From: Mycolicibacterium aichiense
Lineage (GTDB): Bacteria; Actinomycetota; Actinomycetes; Mycobacteriales; Mycobacteriaceae
Length of the DNA stretch: 64,000 nt
NCBI RefSeq assembly: GCF_010726245.1
Contig: NZ_AP022561.1
Location: 310,001 to 374,000 of the forward strand
Direction of reading: 5' to 3'
Positions within the stretch are counted from its first letter, which is position 1. Every line of letters begins with the position of its first letter. Below are positions 8,781 to 20,832 of this stretch, in pieces. The notes below the pieces were generated by a model, which searched no databases, was not told the origin of the DNA, and was given only the letters and a program-made list of their open reading frames with translations. A program made the position numbers and the translations under genes.

Positions 8781-8964
8781 TGATTTCTCCTTATGTAAGG
8801 TGATCCGTCGACATTGACGGATCATCGGAGAAAAGTATGGTGCGCCAATTCGCGGTCATGGCAAGAATGCGCGAAAATCTCCTCTGCCAGTCACGTAGCC
8901 GAAACTTCACCCGACATCGGGGCAAATGACGAGCCGCACAGGCAAAGTCGGTATCTTCACGGTC

Positions 8965-11134
<2,170 letters not shown>

Positions 11135-11138
11135 GTAG

Positions 11139-12359
11139 ATGACTGCCGCCGCCGAGCCGCAAGAGCTGCTGGTAAAACTGCTCGACCCCGCCAACCGGGC
11201 CAACCCGTACCCGGTCTACCGGCAGATCCTCGACCGCAGCCCGATGCTGATTCCCGAGTCCACCCTGCACGTGATGTCCAGCTTCGCCGACTGCGACGAG
11301 GTGCTTCGCCACCCCGACTCGTGCAGCGACCGGCTGAAATCGACCGCCGCGCAGCGGGCCATCGACGCCGGTGAGCAGCCCCGGCCGTTCGGCACCCCCG
11401 GCTTTCTGTTCCTCGACCCGCCCGATCACACCCGGTTGCGCAAACTGGTCAGCAAGGCGTTCTCGCCACGAGTGGTCAAGGCGCTGGAGCCCGACATCAC
11501 CACGATGGTCGACGACCTGCTCGACAAGGCCGCCGAGACAAGCGAATTCGACGCCATCGAGCAGCTCGCGCATCCGTTACCGGTCGCGGTGATCTGTCGG
11601 CTGCTGGGCGTGCCGATCGAGGATGAACCGCAGTTCAGTTCGGCATCAACACTTTTGGCGCAGGGACTTGACCCGTTCGCCACGTTCACCGGTGAGCCCC
11701 AGGGTCTCGAAGAACGTCTGAAGGCCGGAATGTGGCTGCGGGGCTATCTGCGCGAATTGCTGGAGCGCCGCCGCGCGGAGCCGCGCGACGACCTGATGTC
11801 GGGCCTGATCGCCGTGGAGGAATCCGGTGACCAGCTCACCGCAGAGGAGATCGTCGCGACCTGCAATCTGCTGCTGATCGCCGGCCACGAGACAACGGTC
11901 AACCTGATCGCCAATGCCATCCTGGCGATGCTGCGGCACCGCGAGCATTGGACGGCGTTGAGTGCCGACCCTGCCCTGGCCCCGAACATCATCGAGGAAA
12001 CGCTGCGCTACGACCCACCGGTGCAGCTGGCCAGCCGGGTGGCCGGCGCGGACATGCAGATCGGTGACACCCGAATCCCCAAGGGCGACATCATGATGCT
12101 GCTGCTGGCGGCAGCGCATCGCGATCCGGCTGTCACCGAGCGGCCCGACGACTTCGACCCGGCCCGCACCCCGATCCGCCACCTGGCATTCGGGCACGGA
12201 CCGCACTTCTGCCTCGGTGCACCGCTGGCGCGGATGGAGGCCGCGGTGGCGCTGACCGCGGTGACCCGACGCTTCCCACACGCGCGGCTGGCCGCCGAGC
12301 CGACCTACAAACCGCACGTCACGCTGCGCGGCATGGCCCGCCTCGAGGTCGCCGTCTGA
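11139..12359 (+). CDS. Cytochrome P450 monooxygenase
   Basis: 406 aa, soluble class I type. The haem-binding loop HLAFGHGPHFCLGAPLAR carries the proximal Cys358. The I-helix oxygen motif is A248-G-H-E-T252-T, and the K-helix E-x-x-R is EETLRYDPP. The ATG is 16 bp after tgt with no strong ribosome site, so it may rely on the same transcript. Redox partners are not encoded nearby. It resembles the CYP107/CYP140-like soluble P450s of actinobacteria, but the subfamily and substrate cannot be assigned by eye. Confidence 0.92.
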   Translation: MTAAAEPQELLVKLLDPANRANPYPVYRQILDRSPMLIPESTLHVMSSFADCDEVLRHPDSCSDRLKSTAAQRAIDAGEQPRPFGTPGFLFLDPPDHTRLRKLVSKAFSPRVVKALEPDITTMVDDLLDKAAETSEFDAIEQLAHPLPVAVICRLLGVPIEDEPQFSSASTLLAQGLDPFATFTGEPQGLEERLKAGMWLRGYLRELLERRRAEPRDDLMSGLIAVEESGDQLTAEEIVATCNLLLIAGHETTVNLIANAILAMLRHREHWTALSADPALAPNIIEETLRYDPPVQLASRVAGADMQIGDTRIPKGDIMMLLLAAAHRDPAVTERPDDFDPARTPIRHLAFGHGPHFCLGAPLARMEAAVALTAVTRRFPHARLAAEPTYKPHVTLRGMARLEVAV

Positions 12360-12399
12360 GCTCACCGCGAATAGGCCTGACCTGTAAAGGAATAGACGG

Positions 12400-14397
12400 C
12401 TAGACCGCCAGGAAACGGTCGAAGCGCGAGTCATAGCCCTGCTGTCGGATTGCCAATTGCTCGGCCCGCTGCGCGGGGGTGACGAACACGATGTCAGACG
12501 GCAACACTGACGGCAGGTCCGCCAGACGCACCACGCGGGAGGTCACGGTAGGCGGACCGGCGCCGGGGTTGGCGTTGGGTAGCTGCCATCGCACGAAAAG
12601 GCTGCCCTGCGAGAGGCCCGCCGTGTCTACCCAATTAGCCACTCCGGGATCGCTTTTGGAGATGACCAATGTGTAGGACCCATCCGCGTTCCCAACGGCC
12701 TGCGAGGAGTTCAGGCTGCTCTGGTGGTTGCGGTAGTCGGGCGTGATCGTCCAGGCGTCGGTGATGGGCGTGGTGAAATAGCCGGCATCGCCGAGCGTCA
12801 CGGTGACGACCATGGCCTGGTCGTCATCGAGGTGAAACAGCGTGGAGCTTTGCCGTTGTGTGGACAGGGTTCCGAAGGTGTGGGTGGGCTTACCCAGCGA
12901 GTTCACCGGCTGGACGAAGGGCAGCAGCATCAGGCCGTACAAGGCGACGCCCGAGGTCAAGGCCAACGAGACTGCGCCGCCGACCAATTGATCGTAGGTC
13001 TTCGGTGTCACCGCTGGAAGTCCGTCCACGCGAGACACGGACAGCTCGACCGGCGAGTCGGTCCACTGTCCCAGCGTGTCGCGAATGAACACCTGCTGGG
13101 CGTCGTGCGTCATGTGCAGGTGATTGGGAGTGCCGTCGTCCGGTCCGGCATCCACCGTGATCGTGAATGTTCCGTCCGGGTTCACCACCAGGTCATGCAA
13201 CCCGATGTTGTCCACCGAGTTCGTCACGTTCGGGTCGGTGTACACCGAGAAGTTGAGGTCGGCAGGGCGCTCGCCGACGAACTTTCCGGTGATCACATAC
13301 GAGTATTTGGCGTTGACCGGAATGGTCCGATAGACCGAATCGGGATTGTCGTATGCCCAGCGACCGCCCGGAATAGCCAAGGGACCCCAGGCGTGGGGCG
13401 GTATCTCGTAGGTCAAGACTCGCGGCCGAGCGGCGTCGGTGTTGACCATACGCATGGCGACACCGAAGGTGAACTCGTCGAGAGCGTGGTTCAGCCGGGC
13501 GATGTTGCCGCTGTCGAGCCCACCGGCCGGCAGGTATTTCAACGCCGCCATGGTGAACCACCATGGCCGCAACACATCCTTGATCCATTGCAGCCGAGGC
13601 GAATTGGCGACCTGGGCTGCCAGGGCTTCCATCTGGAGTTGTTCGGGCGCGGCTGTCGACCCGGGGGCCAGGGTCACGCTGATCTGCGTCTGCCCGTCGG
13701 TCGGGTCGGGATTCAGCAGTCCCGAGAGGTTCATGTGCAGTGGGTTTCCGGAGTGGTCGTCGGCCCTGACCATGAAGGTGTCGGTGCCGCCGGTGGCGGC
13801 AAACTTGTCGGTGGGCACGTAGGAGAACGTCCCGTCGGGCCTGATGATCACGCTTCCGTGGGCGGGCGCGGACGTCAGCAGATAGGAGATCTTGTCCCCT
13901 TCCCGATCGACACCGTTGAGGGAGCCGGTCACCACGCCGTACTGGGAGGCCGCGTTCTGTGCCGGGTCGAACGAAATGGTGGGCGCCGCGTTGAAGAACG
14001 CGGCGCCGACGTGCCGGCGAATCCACTGGGCCGCACCGGCCAGTGCCTCGTCGGGGGACGGCAGCCGCGCGGGGTGCCCATCCGGTCGGACGCTGCGGGC
14101 GGCGACCCGCGTGCTCGCGCGCTGCGACGGTGCTGATGTGACGCGGGCGTTGTTGGTCACGTGTGCAGACTTGCGTAGGGGAGCAGAAAACCGGGATGCC
14201 GTTGCGCCTGTGGCGGCGGACGGCCCCGGCGCTGCGGAATCCGCTGTCGATGACGCATGTCCGGCGCTGGGTGAGTCGGCGGATGCGACAGCCGGTGCCA
14301 GTGCGGCACCCACCCCGAGAAACAAGGCCAGCGCGCCGACTCTGCCGACGTATCGGCCATAACCGCGCGTGCCGGAGCCATCGGCTGTTCTGCTCAT
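12400..14397 (-). CDS. Large secreted protein: Ig/cadherin-like repeat plus DUF1214-like domain
   Basis: 665 aa. The N-terminus carries a long signal peptide (RYVGRVGALALFLGVGAALA, residues about 14-33, cut after ASA), nearly the same as in the hydrolase at 29706. An Ala/Ser-rich linker follows to about residue 130. Residues 135-235 form a tandem-95/cadherin-like module (VTGSLNGVDREGDKISY ... DGTFSYVPTDKF). The C-terminal third resembles DUF1214 (DPGVANWVDTAGLSQGSLF), often next to DUF1254 in cell-envelope proteins. Its neighbours give no pathway. Function unknown; extracellular location is well supported. Confidence 0.7.
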   Translation of the reverse strand: MSRTADGSGTRGYGRYVGRVGALALFLGVGAALAPAVASADSPSAGHASSTADSAAPGPSAATGATASRFSAPLRKSAHVTNNARVTSAPSQRASTRVAARSVRPDGHPARLPSPDEALAGAAQWIRRHVGAAFFNAAPTISFDPAQNAASQYGVVTGSLNGVDREGDKISYLLTSAPAHGSVIIRPDGTFSYVPTDKFAATGGTDTFMVRADDHSGNPLHMNLSGLLNPDPTDGQTQISVTLAPGSTAAPEQLQMEALAAQVANSPRLQWIKDVLRPWWFTMAALKYLPAGGLDSGNIARLNHALDEFTFGVAMRMVNTDAARPRVLTYEIPPHAWGPLAIPGGRWAYDNPDSVYRTIPVNAKYSYVITGKFVGERPADLNFSVYTDPNVTNSVDNIGLHDLVVNPDGTFTITVDAGPDDGTPNHLHMTHDAQQVFIRDTLGQWTDSPVELSVSRVDGLPAVTPKTYDQLVGGAVSLALTSGVALYGLMLLPFVQPVNSLGKPTHTFGTLSTQRQSSTLFHLDDDQAMVVTVTLGDAGYFTTPITDAWTITPDYRNHQSSLNSSQAVGNADGSYTLVISKSDPGVANWVDTAGLSQGSLFVRWQLPNANPGAGPPTVTSRVVRLADLPSVLPSDIVFVTPAQRAEQLAIRQQGYDSRFDRFLAV

Positions 14398-14464
14398 CGA
14401 AAGACCCCCCGGGGCACAACGTTGTGGTTTCGATCCGTCGCGTAGCGTAACTCACGGCTCGCTG

Positions 14465-15838
14465 TCAGCCGGCCAGTGCGGAGATCACTTCCTGAGCAGC
14501 CCGCTCGCCGGCGTCGACGGCGCCCTCCATATAGGCGCTCCAATGCGTCGCGGTGTCGGTTGAGGCCCAATGGATCACGCCGATAGGCGCCGAAAGGGCA
14601 GGACCGTACGCCGTCCACACATGCGGGCCCAGGTTGGCGTTGTAGCAGCCGCGGGTCCACTGCCGGTCCGACCACTCGCCGTCGACGTAGAACTCGGGAT
14701 GGGCCGCTTTGCCGCCGTAATGGCGCACCAGTTCGGCGGTGAGCGCGGCGCGGCGTTCGTCTTCGGGGAGGCGTCCGAAGGTGCGGGCCTGTTCGCCTTC
14801 GAGGAACATCAGGATCACGCCGTGATCGTCACCGGGGATGCAGGTGTCGTTGGACATCCGGGCCGGGCCGACGTCGGAGATCAGCTGCCCGTTGAATCCG
14901 TCAGTGCGCCAGAACGGTTCGTCGTAGACGAAGAACGCCTTCATGGCCGATCCGTTGGGTAGCCGCTGGGTGAGCTGATCGCGCACCCCGGGAAGCGGCG
15001 GGTCGTACATGATCCGGCCTGCGAGGGTCGGTGAGATGGCCACGATCACGCGACGGCCGCGAGCGACCACTCCGCCGCGGCAGTGCACGCTCACACGAGA
15101 GGCGGAGTGCTCGATCAGCTGGACGGGGACCTCCAGCATGATGTGATCGGCGATCAGTGCGGCCAGTCGTCGCGGAATCTCGCCGGTGCCGCCGACGAAC
15201 CGGGTGGTCTGGGCGCCTCCTTCGGATTCGGCGAACAGCTCGGAGGTCACTCCGCAGGTCTGGATGGTGAACAGCAGATGCAGAAACGACACCTCCGCGG
15301 TCGGCACCGCGAGGATGCCGACCGTACAGATCTCGACCAGGGTGCGGGCGACCGCTGACAGTCCCTGGGCGTCATACCATGCGCCTGCGGTGATGGAATC
15401 CCATTCGGCCGCTTGGTTTGCCGACCACGGAGCATCGACGGGAACCTGGGCGGCAAGCTCGTCCAGCCGGCGCAGCACACGCTCCAGCTCGGCAAGCTCG
15501 TCGCCGAAGCGGGCGTGGAATTCGCTCTCGCGCAACACTCCAGACCCGACGAGGTCATAGGACGTCTCGCCGTCGTCGAACTGTGGGTAGGTCTCGACGC
15601 CGAGCTCGGCAGCCAGCCGGAACATCCTCTCGTGGGTGTCGCCGATCCACTGGGCGCCGAGCTCGACGGGTAGGCCGGGTATGACCTCCTCGGTGAGGAT
15701 GCGACCGCCGACGCGCTCGTCGGCCTCCAACACCACCGGTGTGAGCCCGGCCGCCAGCACCGTGCGGGCAGCGATCATTCCGGAAAGCCCGGCCCCGACA
15801 ATCACGACGTCCGCGTCGACCTGCGTCTGCTTCGGCAT
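14465..15838 (-). CDS. Flavin monoamine oxidase family protein
   Basis: 457 aa FAD enzyme that oxidises amines with O2 (AofH/Rv3170-like). The N-terminal dinucleotide fold VVIVGAGLSGMIAA is at about residues 11-24, followed by VLEADERVGGRI. Near the C-terminus RGCYNANLGPH holds a cysteine in the place where human MAO binds FAD covalently (SGGCYT), and IHWASTDTATHWSAYMEGA is the conserved substrate/FAD motif. Followed after 67 bp by the secreted protein on the same strand. The substrate amine is unknown. Confidence 0.88.
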   Translation of the reverse strand: MPKQTQVDADVVIVGAGLSGMIAARTVLAAGLTPVVLEADERVGGRILTEEVIPGLPVELGAQWIGDTHERMFRLAAELGVETYPQFDDGETSYDLVGSGVLRESEFHARFGDELAELERVLRRLDELAAQVPVDAPWSANQAAEWDSITAGAWYDAQGLSAVARTLVEICTVGILAVPTAEVSFLHLLFTIQTCGVTSELFAESEGGAQTTRFVGGTGEIPRRLAALIADHIMLEVPVQLIEHSASRVSVHCRGGVVARGRRVIVAISPTLAGRIMYDPPLPGVRDQLTQRLPNGSAMKAFFVYDEPFWRTDGFNGQLISDVGPARMSNDTCIPGDDHGVILMFLEGEQARTFGRLPEDERRAALTAELVRHYGGKAAHPEFYVDGEWSDRQWTRGCYNANLGPHVWTAYGPALSAPIGVIHWASTDTATHWSAYMEGAVDAGERAAQEVISALAG

Positions 15839-15867
15839 CAGGACACTGTGGCACAGCGCCGGTCCGG

Positions 15868-16641
15868 CTACAGAGGATTGAGGACCCGCTCCAGGAACTG
15901 GCGGGTTCGGGCTTCCTTCGGGTTGCCGAGCACCTCCTCGGGCGGGCCCTGTTCACCGATGACGCCACCATCGGTGAACAAGACCTGATTGGAAACCTGT
16001 CTGGCGAATTGGATTTCGTGGGTGACGATCACCATCGTCCAGCCCTCGACGGCCAGGTCCTTGATCACCGAGAGCACCTCACCGACGAGCTCGGGATCCA
16101 GTGCCGACGTCGGCTCGTCGAACAGCACCAGCTTGGGCTTGAGCGCCAGCGCCCTGGCGATACCGACCCGCTGTTGCTGCCCGCCGGACAATTGATAGGG
16201 GTACTGATCGCGTTTGTCGGCCAGTCCGACCTGGTCGAGAAGTGTGACCGCGTCGGCGATCGCTTCTTCTTTGGGTCGCTTCTGGACGATCACCGGTCCT
16301 TCGATGACGTTCTGCAGCACCGTCTTGTGTGGAAACAGGTTGTGACCTTGGAACACAAAGCCGCTTTGTGACTGGAACCTGCGCAGCTCGGATTTCGTTG
16401 TCGGCGTGGCGAAGTCGATCTCGACATCGTCGATCCGGATCACGCCGGCGTCGGCGCGGTCCAAGGCGTTCAACGTACGCAACAACGTGGTCTTGCCCGA
16501 CCCGGACGGGCCGATGATCGCGGTCGCGGTTCCGCGTTGCACCGTGAACGACACGCCCTTGAGTACTTTGTTGTCGCCGAACGCTTTCTCGATGCCGTCG
16601 GCGACGACACGGTATTCGGTTTCGCCGCTGGTCTCGGTCAT
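15868..16641 (-). CDS. glnQ: Polar amino acid ABC importer ATPase
   Basis: 257-aa ATPase of a polar amino acid (PAAT) importer. The ATG at 16641 ([12 protein letters not shown]) overlaps the stop of the binding-protein/permease gene by 4 bp (ATGA), so the two form a coupled unit. Walker A is [11 protein letters not shown], the ABC signature [15 protein letters not shown], Walker [14 protein letters not shown], and the switch His is in IVTHEIQF. The length is usual for GlnQ/HisP. The substrate, perhaps glutamine or glutamate, cannot be set by sequence alone. Confidence 0.9.
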   Translation of the reverse strand: MTETSGETEYRVVADGIEKAFGDNKVLKGVSFTVQRGTATAIIGPSGSGKTTLLRTLNALDRADAGVIRIDDVEIDFATPTTKSELRRFQSQSGFVFQGHNLFPHKTVLQNVIEGPVIVQKRPKEEAIADAVTLLDQVGLADKRDQYPYQLSGGQQQRVGIARALALKPKLVLFDEPTSALDPELVGEVLSVIKDLAVEGWTMVIVTHEIQFARQVSNQVLFTDGGVIGEQGPPEEVLGNPKEARTRQFLERVLNPL

Positions 16642-18107
16642 CTCGCCACGTACCTTTCCAGCCGGTGCTCGAGGCGGCTCTGGCCGAACGAGAGCACCAG
16701 GCAGATGATCCAGTAGTACGCCGCGGCCGTGCCGTACAGCGCGAAGAACTCGAAGGTGGGCGCGGCGGCCACCTGTGCGGTGCGCAGCAGTTCGGTCACC
16801 AGGATGGTCGAGGCCAGCGAGGTGTCTTTGACCAGTGAGATCAGGGTGTTGGACAGGGGCGGTACCGCAACCCGGGCCGCCTGCGGGAGGATGATCCGCC
16901 GCAGCGCGCCGGCGTAGTGGTAGCCGATGGTCTCGGCGGCTTCCCACTGGCCTTTCGGGATGCTTTGTATCGCCGAGCGGATGATCTCGGCGGCGTAGCC
17001 GCCGACGTTGAGACTGAACGCGATCACCGCCGCGAGGAACGGGTCGAGTTTGATGCCGATCTGCGGCAGTGCGTAGAAGATGATGAACAACTGCACCAGC
17101 AGTGGTGTGCCGCGGATGACCGAGATGTAGAACCGGGCGACGTTCGACACCACCACGTTTCTGGACAATCGGCCCAGCGCCACCACGAGCGCGATGACCA
17201 GCCCGATGACGAAGCTGATGACGGTCAGCGGAATGGTCACCGTGATCGCGGCCTTGGCCAACGGCCACAGGTTCTCACCGATGAGCTGCCATACCGAGCG
17301 CTGTCCGGCTTCGGTTCCCGCGGATGCCGGCGCTCCGGTGGCGTTGGCTTTGAGGTACTTCTGGGAGATCGCGGCCAAGGTGCCGTCGGCCTTCAATTCG
17401 TCGAGGGCCCGGTTCAGGTCCGGCAGCAGACCGCTGTTCTTTCGGGCGGCGAAGCCCTGTTCGCTCTTCTCCCCGATCGTGGCGCTGATCTTCACCGACT
17501 GGTTGTTGGTCTCGGCCTGATAGGCGTGGAAGGCGATGCTGTCGTTGACGACAGCGTCGACCCGACCCTGATTGAGCAGGGTGATCGCCTGGGTGAACCC
17601 TTCCGCCGGGGCCACCGTCGCCCCGGCGTCGCGGGAGACCTGGGCCCAGTTGCTGGTGATGCTGGCACCGGCGGTCTTGCCCTTGAGATCGCGCAGCGAG
17701 GTGATCGAATTGTCATCTGCCCGGGTGATGATGACGCCTTCACCGACCGAATAGGGTTCGGACAGATCGTATTTGCTCTTACGTTCCGGGGTGATGGTCA
17801 CTTCGTTGGCCACGACGTCGAACCGGTTGGCCTCTAGTGCTGCGAAGATGGAATCCCATGGTGTCTGGACGAATTCGACCTTCTTGCCGAGTTTCTCGCC
17901 GACCGCGTTGGCGACATCGACGTCATAGCCGGCGAGTTGTCCGGTGGCGGGGTCCTGGAAGCTGAACGGCGCATACGTGCCTTCGGTGCCGACCCGCAGC
18001 ACACCGGAGGACAGCGGGTCGCCACTATCGGGCTTGGCGCAGCCGCCGAGGAGCACTGCGGCGACCATCGCGATGGCCAGCAGTGCTGCGCGTGGGAAAT
18101 GACGCAT
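16638..18107 (-). CDS. Fused amino acid-binding protein and ABC permease
   Basis: 489 aa from the ATG at 18107 ([15 protein letters not shown]); a start at 18143 would place 12 residues before the signal. The lipobox Cys is in LLGGCAKP. Residues about 35-265 are a PAAT solute-binding domain ([22 protein letters not shown]). Residues about 280-489 are a HisM-type permease with 4-5 spans and an EAA loop ([20 protein letters not shown]). Fusion of receptor and channel in one chain is known in actinobacteria and Firmicutes but is not the common layout. Together with the ATPase it forms a complete two-gene importer. Confidence 0.9.
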   Translation of the reverse strand: MRHFPRAALLAIAMVAAVLLGGCAKPDSGDPLSSGVLRVGTEGTYAPFSFQDPATGQLAGYDVDVANAVGEKLGKKVEFVQTPWDSIFAALEANRFDVVANEVTITPERKSKYDLSEPYSVGEGVIITRADDNSITSLRDLKGKTAGASITSNWAQVSRDAGATVAPAEGFTQAITLLNQGRVDAVVNDSIAFHAYQAETNNQSVKISATIGEKSEQGFAARKNSGLLPDLNRALDELKADGTLAAISQKYLKANATGAPASAGTEAGQRSVWQLIGENLWPLAKAAITVTIPLTVISFVIGLVIALVVALGRLSRNVVVSNVARFYISVIRGTPLLVQLFIIFYALPQIGIKLDPFLAAVIAFSLNVGGYAAEIIRSAIQSIPKGQWEAAETIGYHYAGALRRIILPQAARVAVPPLSNTLISLVKDTSLASTILVTELLRTAQVAAAPTFEFFALYGTAAAYYWIICLVLSFGQSRLEHRLERYVAR

Positions 18108-18152
18108 TCGGCGGACAGTAATGCTGTGGAAGATGCCCGCCAAGGGTTGCGA

Positions 18153-19037
18153 TCAAACCGGTTGATACACCCACGGCTCGCGGGGCAACCTGGCCGGATC
18201 GAACCGGCCCAGCAGTTCAGCCATGTCCGACGACGGCCAGCCCAGCGATTCGGTGATCAAGGCGAACGTTCTGGTCACACCGAGTTCGGCCAGAGTGACG
18301 GCGCCGTCGCGTTTGGCCAGCCGCTTGCCTTCTGCGTTGAGGACCAGTGGAACGTGGCCGTATACCGGCTGCGGATAGCCGAGGAGCCCGGCCAGGTAGG
18401 CCTGCCGGGGGGCAGAGGCCAGCAGGTCGTGGCCGCGGACCACCTGGTCGATGCCGGAGCGCGCGTCGTCGACGACGACGGCCAGGTTGTAGGCAGGCAC
18501 CCCGTCACCGCGGCGCAGCACGAAGTCGTCGACCACCCCGGTGTAGCTGCCGTGGATGACGTCGGTGACCGTGTACTCGCCGGTATCGGCACGCAGCCGC
18601 AGTGCGGGCGGGCGCCCTGTCTCGCGCTTGGCGGCCCGCTCGGCGGTAGACAGGTCACGGCAGGTGCCGGGGTAGGCGCCTTCCGGGGCGTGCGGCGCGC
18701 GCGGCGCGCTGAGAATATCCTTTCTGCTGCAATAGCATTCGTACACCAGGTCGCGCTCCACCAGCTCGGCGATTACCGTGTCGTAGCGTTCCCGCTGCCG
18801 GGACTGCCATTGCGGTTCGCCGTCCCATGTGACACCGATTGCGGCCAGGTCATCGAGCTGACGCTGCGCCACGTTGTCGTGTGTGCGGTCGTCGAGGTCT
18901 TCGACACGCATCAGGAAGTTCCGGCCTGTCGAGCGAGCGAACAGCCATGTCAGCACCGCGGTGCGCAGGTTGCCGATGTGCAGGTCGGCGGACGGGCTGG
19001 GGGCGAACCGGCCTGCGCCCGGTGTTGGGCGGGTCAC
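18153..19037 (-). CDS. gluQ: Glutamyl-queuosine tRNA(Asp) synthetase
   Basis: 294 aa, a GluRS catalytic core without an anticodon-binding domain. Activates glutamate and attaches it to the cyclopentene-diol of queuosine at position 34 of tRNA-Asp. HIGH-like motif H20-I-G-N; KMSKS-like motif KRLAKRDG near residue 250; zinc-site cysteines Y-E-C-Y-C then YPGTC. Start MTRPTPGAGRFAPSPS fits the family. Its substrate modification needs Tgt, which is encoded at 9890-11122. Same strand as, and 34 bp upstream of, nothing functionally linked. Confidence 0.9.
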   Translation of the reverse strand: MTRPTPGAGRFAPSPSADLHIGNLRTAVLTWLFARSTGRNFLMRVEDLDDRTHDNVAQRQLDDLAAIGVTWDGEPQWQSRQRERYDTVIAELVERDLVYECYCSRKDILSAPRAPHAPEGAYPGTCRDLSTAERAAKRETGRPPALRLRADTGEYTVTDVIHGSYTGVVDDFVLRRGDGVPAYNLAVVVDDARSGIDQVVRGHDLLASAPRQAYLAGLLGYPQPVYGHVPLVLNAEGKRLAKRDGAVTLAELGVTRTFALITESLGWPSSDMAELLGRFDPARLPREPWVYQPV

Positions 19038-19071
19038 GCCCGCAATCTAGCTCAGGGGATTCGACCGCCGC

Positions 19072-20832
19072 TCAACCGACGCGCTGGCCTGCGCTGTCCG
19101 CGGCGATCCGCCATCCGGCGCTGGATTCCTGGTGGTGCCAGAACTCGGCGAAACGCCCACCCAGAGCGTTGAGTTCGTCGATGCTGCCATGTTCGACGAC
19201 CGTGCCGGCGTCGACGAACAGCACCTGGTCGGCGTGCCGGATGGCGTCGAGGCGGTGCGCGATGATCACCCGGGTCCGCGGCTGGGGATCGTCGTTGATC
19301 GCCTGGGTGATCGCCGCTTCGTTCTCGGTGTCCAGCGCGCTGGTCGCTTCGTCGATCAGCAGAACGCCCGCAGGCTTGACCAATGCCCTTGCGATGCTGA
19401 CCCGTTGGCGTTCGCCGCCGGACAGGGCGGTACCTGCCTCGCCGACGGTGGACTGTGCGCCGTCAGGAAGGCGTTCGACGATGTCGTCGACGCGAGCCAA
19501 GCTCATCGCCTGGTGCAGTGCGTCGTCGCCGGCCTCGGGATACCCCGCGCGGATGTTGTCCGCGATCGTCCCGTCGAACAGATACGGATGCTGGAACACC
19601 ACACTGACCATTGCGCGGCGCGCGTCGGGACCGATATCGGCGCTGTCGGTGCCGCCGACGACGATCTGGCCGCCCTCAGGAGTGTGCAGTCCGGCGATCA
19701 GCGACAGGATCGTGCTCTTGCCGGAACCGGACGGGCCGACGATCGCGGTGGTGGTCCCGGGTTCGAGGGTGAACGACAGGTCTTTGAGGACCTCGGTTCC
19801 CTGGTAGCCGAAGCTCACTGACCGGAATTCGATTCTGGGCGCCGATGATTCACCCGACGGCAGCGCACTGCGTCCAGGCTGTGCAGGCACCGGTGCAAAG
19901 GTGACGGTGTTGAGCCGGTCCAGCAGGCCGCGCGAGGACTCCACCGCGCCGGACAAGTCGGCCAGCACCGTGAACGGTTCGAGAAAGCGCACCATCACGA
20001 TCGCCAGTGCCACCCCCTCGGCCGCGCCGAGGTCGCCACGCAGTGTCAGTGTCGTGATGGTGGCCGCCAGCAGGATGAGTGCGATCTGGCTGGCCACGCT
20101 GAACAACAGCTGACCGGGGATCTGGAACAGCAGCAGCCGGGCGGTTGCACCGCGGACGGCGGTGAGAGCTTCTCCGGTCTGGCTTCTGGCCGCGGTGACG
20201 CGGCGACTGGCTCGCAACGCCTGCTGGGTGCGGGCGAATTCCACGAGGCGTTCGGTAAGGGCACTGTGGGCGCTGGCGTCGGCGGCGTCGGCGGCTCGGA
20301 CCAGCCGCTGGCTGGCGACCAGAGCCCCGAGGAGGAACGGCAACGCGATCGCCGCCGCCACTCCGACCTGCCACGAGACGAAGAACAGGCCGGCCGTGAT
20401 GGCGGCGGGCAACAGCAGCGCACCGACGAAGGGACTCAGCAGGTTCGCCACGAAGCCGACCAGTTCCGGCGCGCTGGCCGCGATGGCCTGGCGGGCCACG
20501 GCGGTGTTGTCGGCGGTGAACCACCGCAGCGGAACGTCGGTGAGCCGGTTGGCCATGGAGTGCTGGGTGGTGTCGGCCAGCGTGAAGCCGAGACTGAAAC
20601 CGATGCGGGCCAACACCATGTCGACGACCCACCCACCGACCGTGACCACGGTGAGTGCACCGACCCACGGCCACGCGTCCGCCGCGTGTGGACCGAACAG
20701 CGCGGCGAGCAGCGGCACCAGCAGCAGTGCGCTGGCCGCACGCAGGGTCACCGAAATCAGCGTCAGCGCAACGTAGCTGGTGAGCTGGCCACGATCCTGG
20801 GCGGGAATCAGCCGGATCAGGGAGCGGATCAT
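19072..20832 (-). CDS. irtB: Mycobactin/carboxymycobactin ABC importer subunit IrtB
   Basis: 586 aa, an exporter-fold half-transporter that works as an importer of iron-loaded mycobactins with IrtA. Six-span membrane domain about residues 1-310, then an ATPase with Walker [14 protein letters not shown], signature [15 protein letters not shown] and Walker [13 protein letters not shown]. Its start overlaps the IrtA stop (ATGA, 20829-20832). Length is close to M. tuberculosis IrtB. It belongs to the iron-regulated operon under the palindrome at 23403-23435. Confidence 0.93.
   Translation of the reverse strand: MIRSLIRLIPAQDRGQLTSYVALTLISVTLRAASALLLVPLLAALFGPHAADAWPWVGALTVVTVGGWVVDMVLARIGFSLGFTLADTTQHSMANRLTDVPLRWFTADNTAVARQAIAASAPELVGFVANLLSPFVGALLLPAAITAGLFFVSWQVGVAAAIALPFLLGALVASQRLVRAADAADASAHSALTERLVEFARTQQALRASRRVTAARSQTGEALTAVRGATARLLLFQIPGQLLFSVASQIALILLAATITTLTLRGDLGAAEGVALAIVMVRFLEPFTVLADLSGAVESSRGLLDRLNTVTFAPVPAQPGRSALPSGESSAPRIEFRSVSFGYQGTEVLKDLSFTLEPGTTTAIVGPSGSGKSTILSLIAGLHTPEGGQIVVGGTDSADIGPDARRAMVSVVFQHPYLFDGTIADNIRAGYPEAGDDALHQAMSLARVDDIVERLPDGAQSTVGEAGTALSGGERQRVSIARALVKPAGVLLIDEATSALDTENEAAITQAINDDPQPRTRVIIAHRLDAIRHADQVLFVDAGTVVEHGSIDELNALGGRFAEFWHHQESSAGWRIAADSAGQRVG

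Noticed and set aside
12724..14136. 470-codon open frame antisense to the DUF1214-like secreted protein
   Set aside because: Composition of a shadow frame; the opposite strand has a signal peptide and recognisable modules.
16638..18107. Possible frameshift joining a binding protein and a permease
   Set aside because: The frame is continuous with a natural linker, and such fusions are known; no sign of a lost stop.
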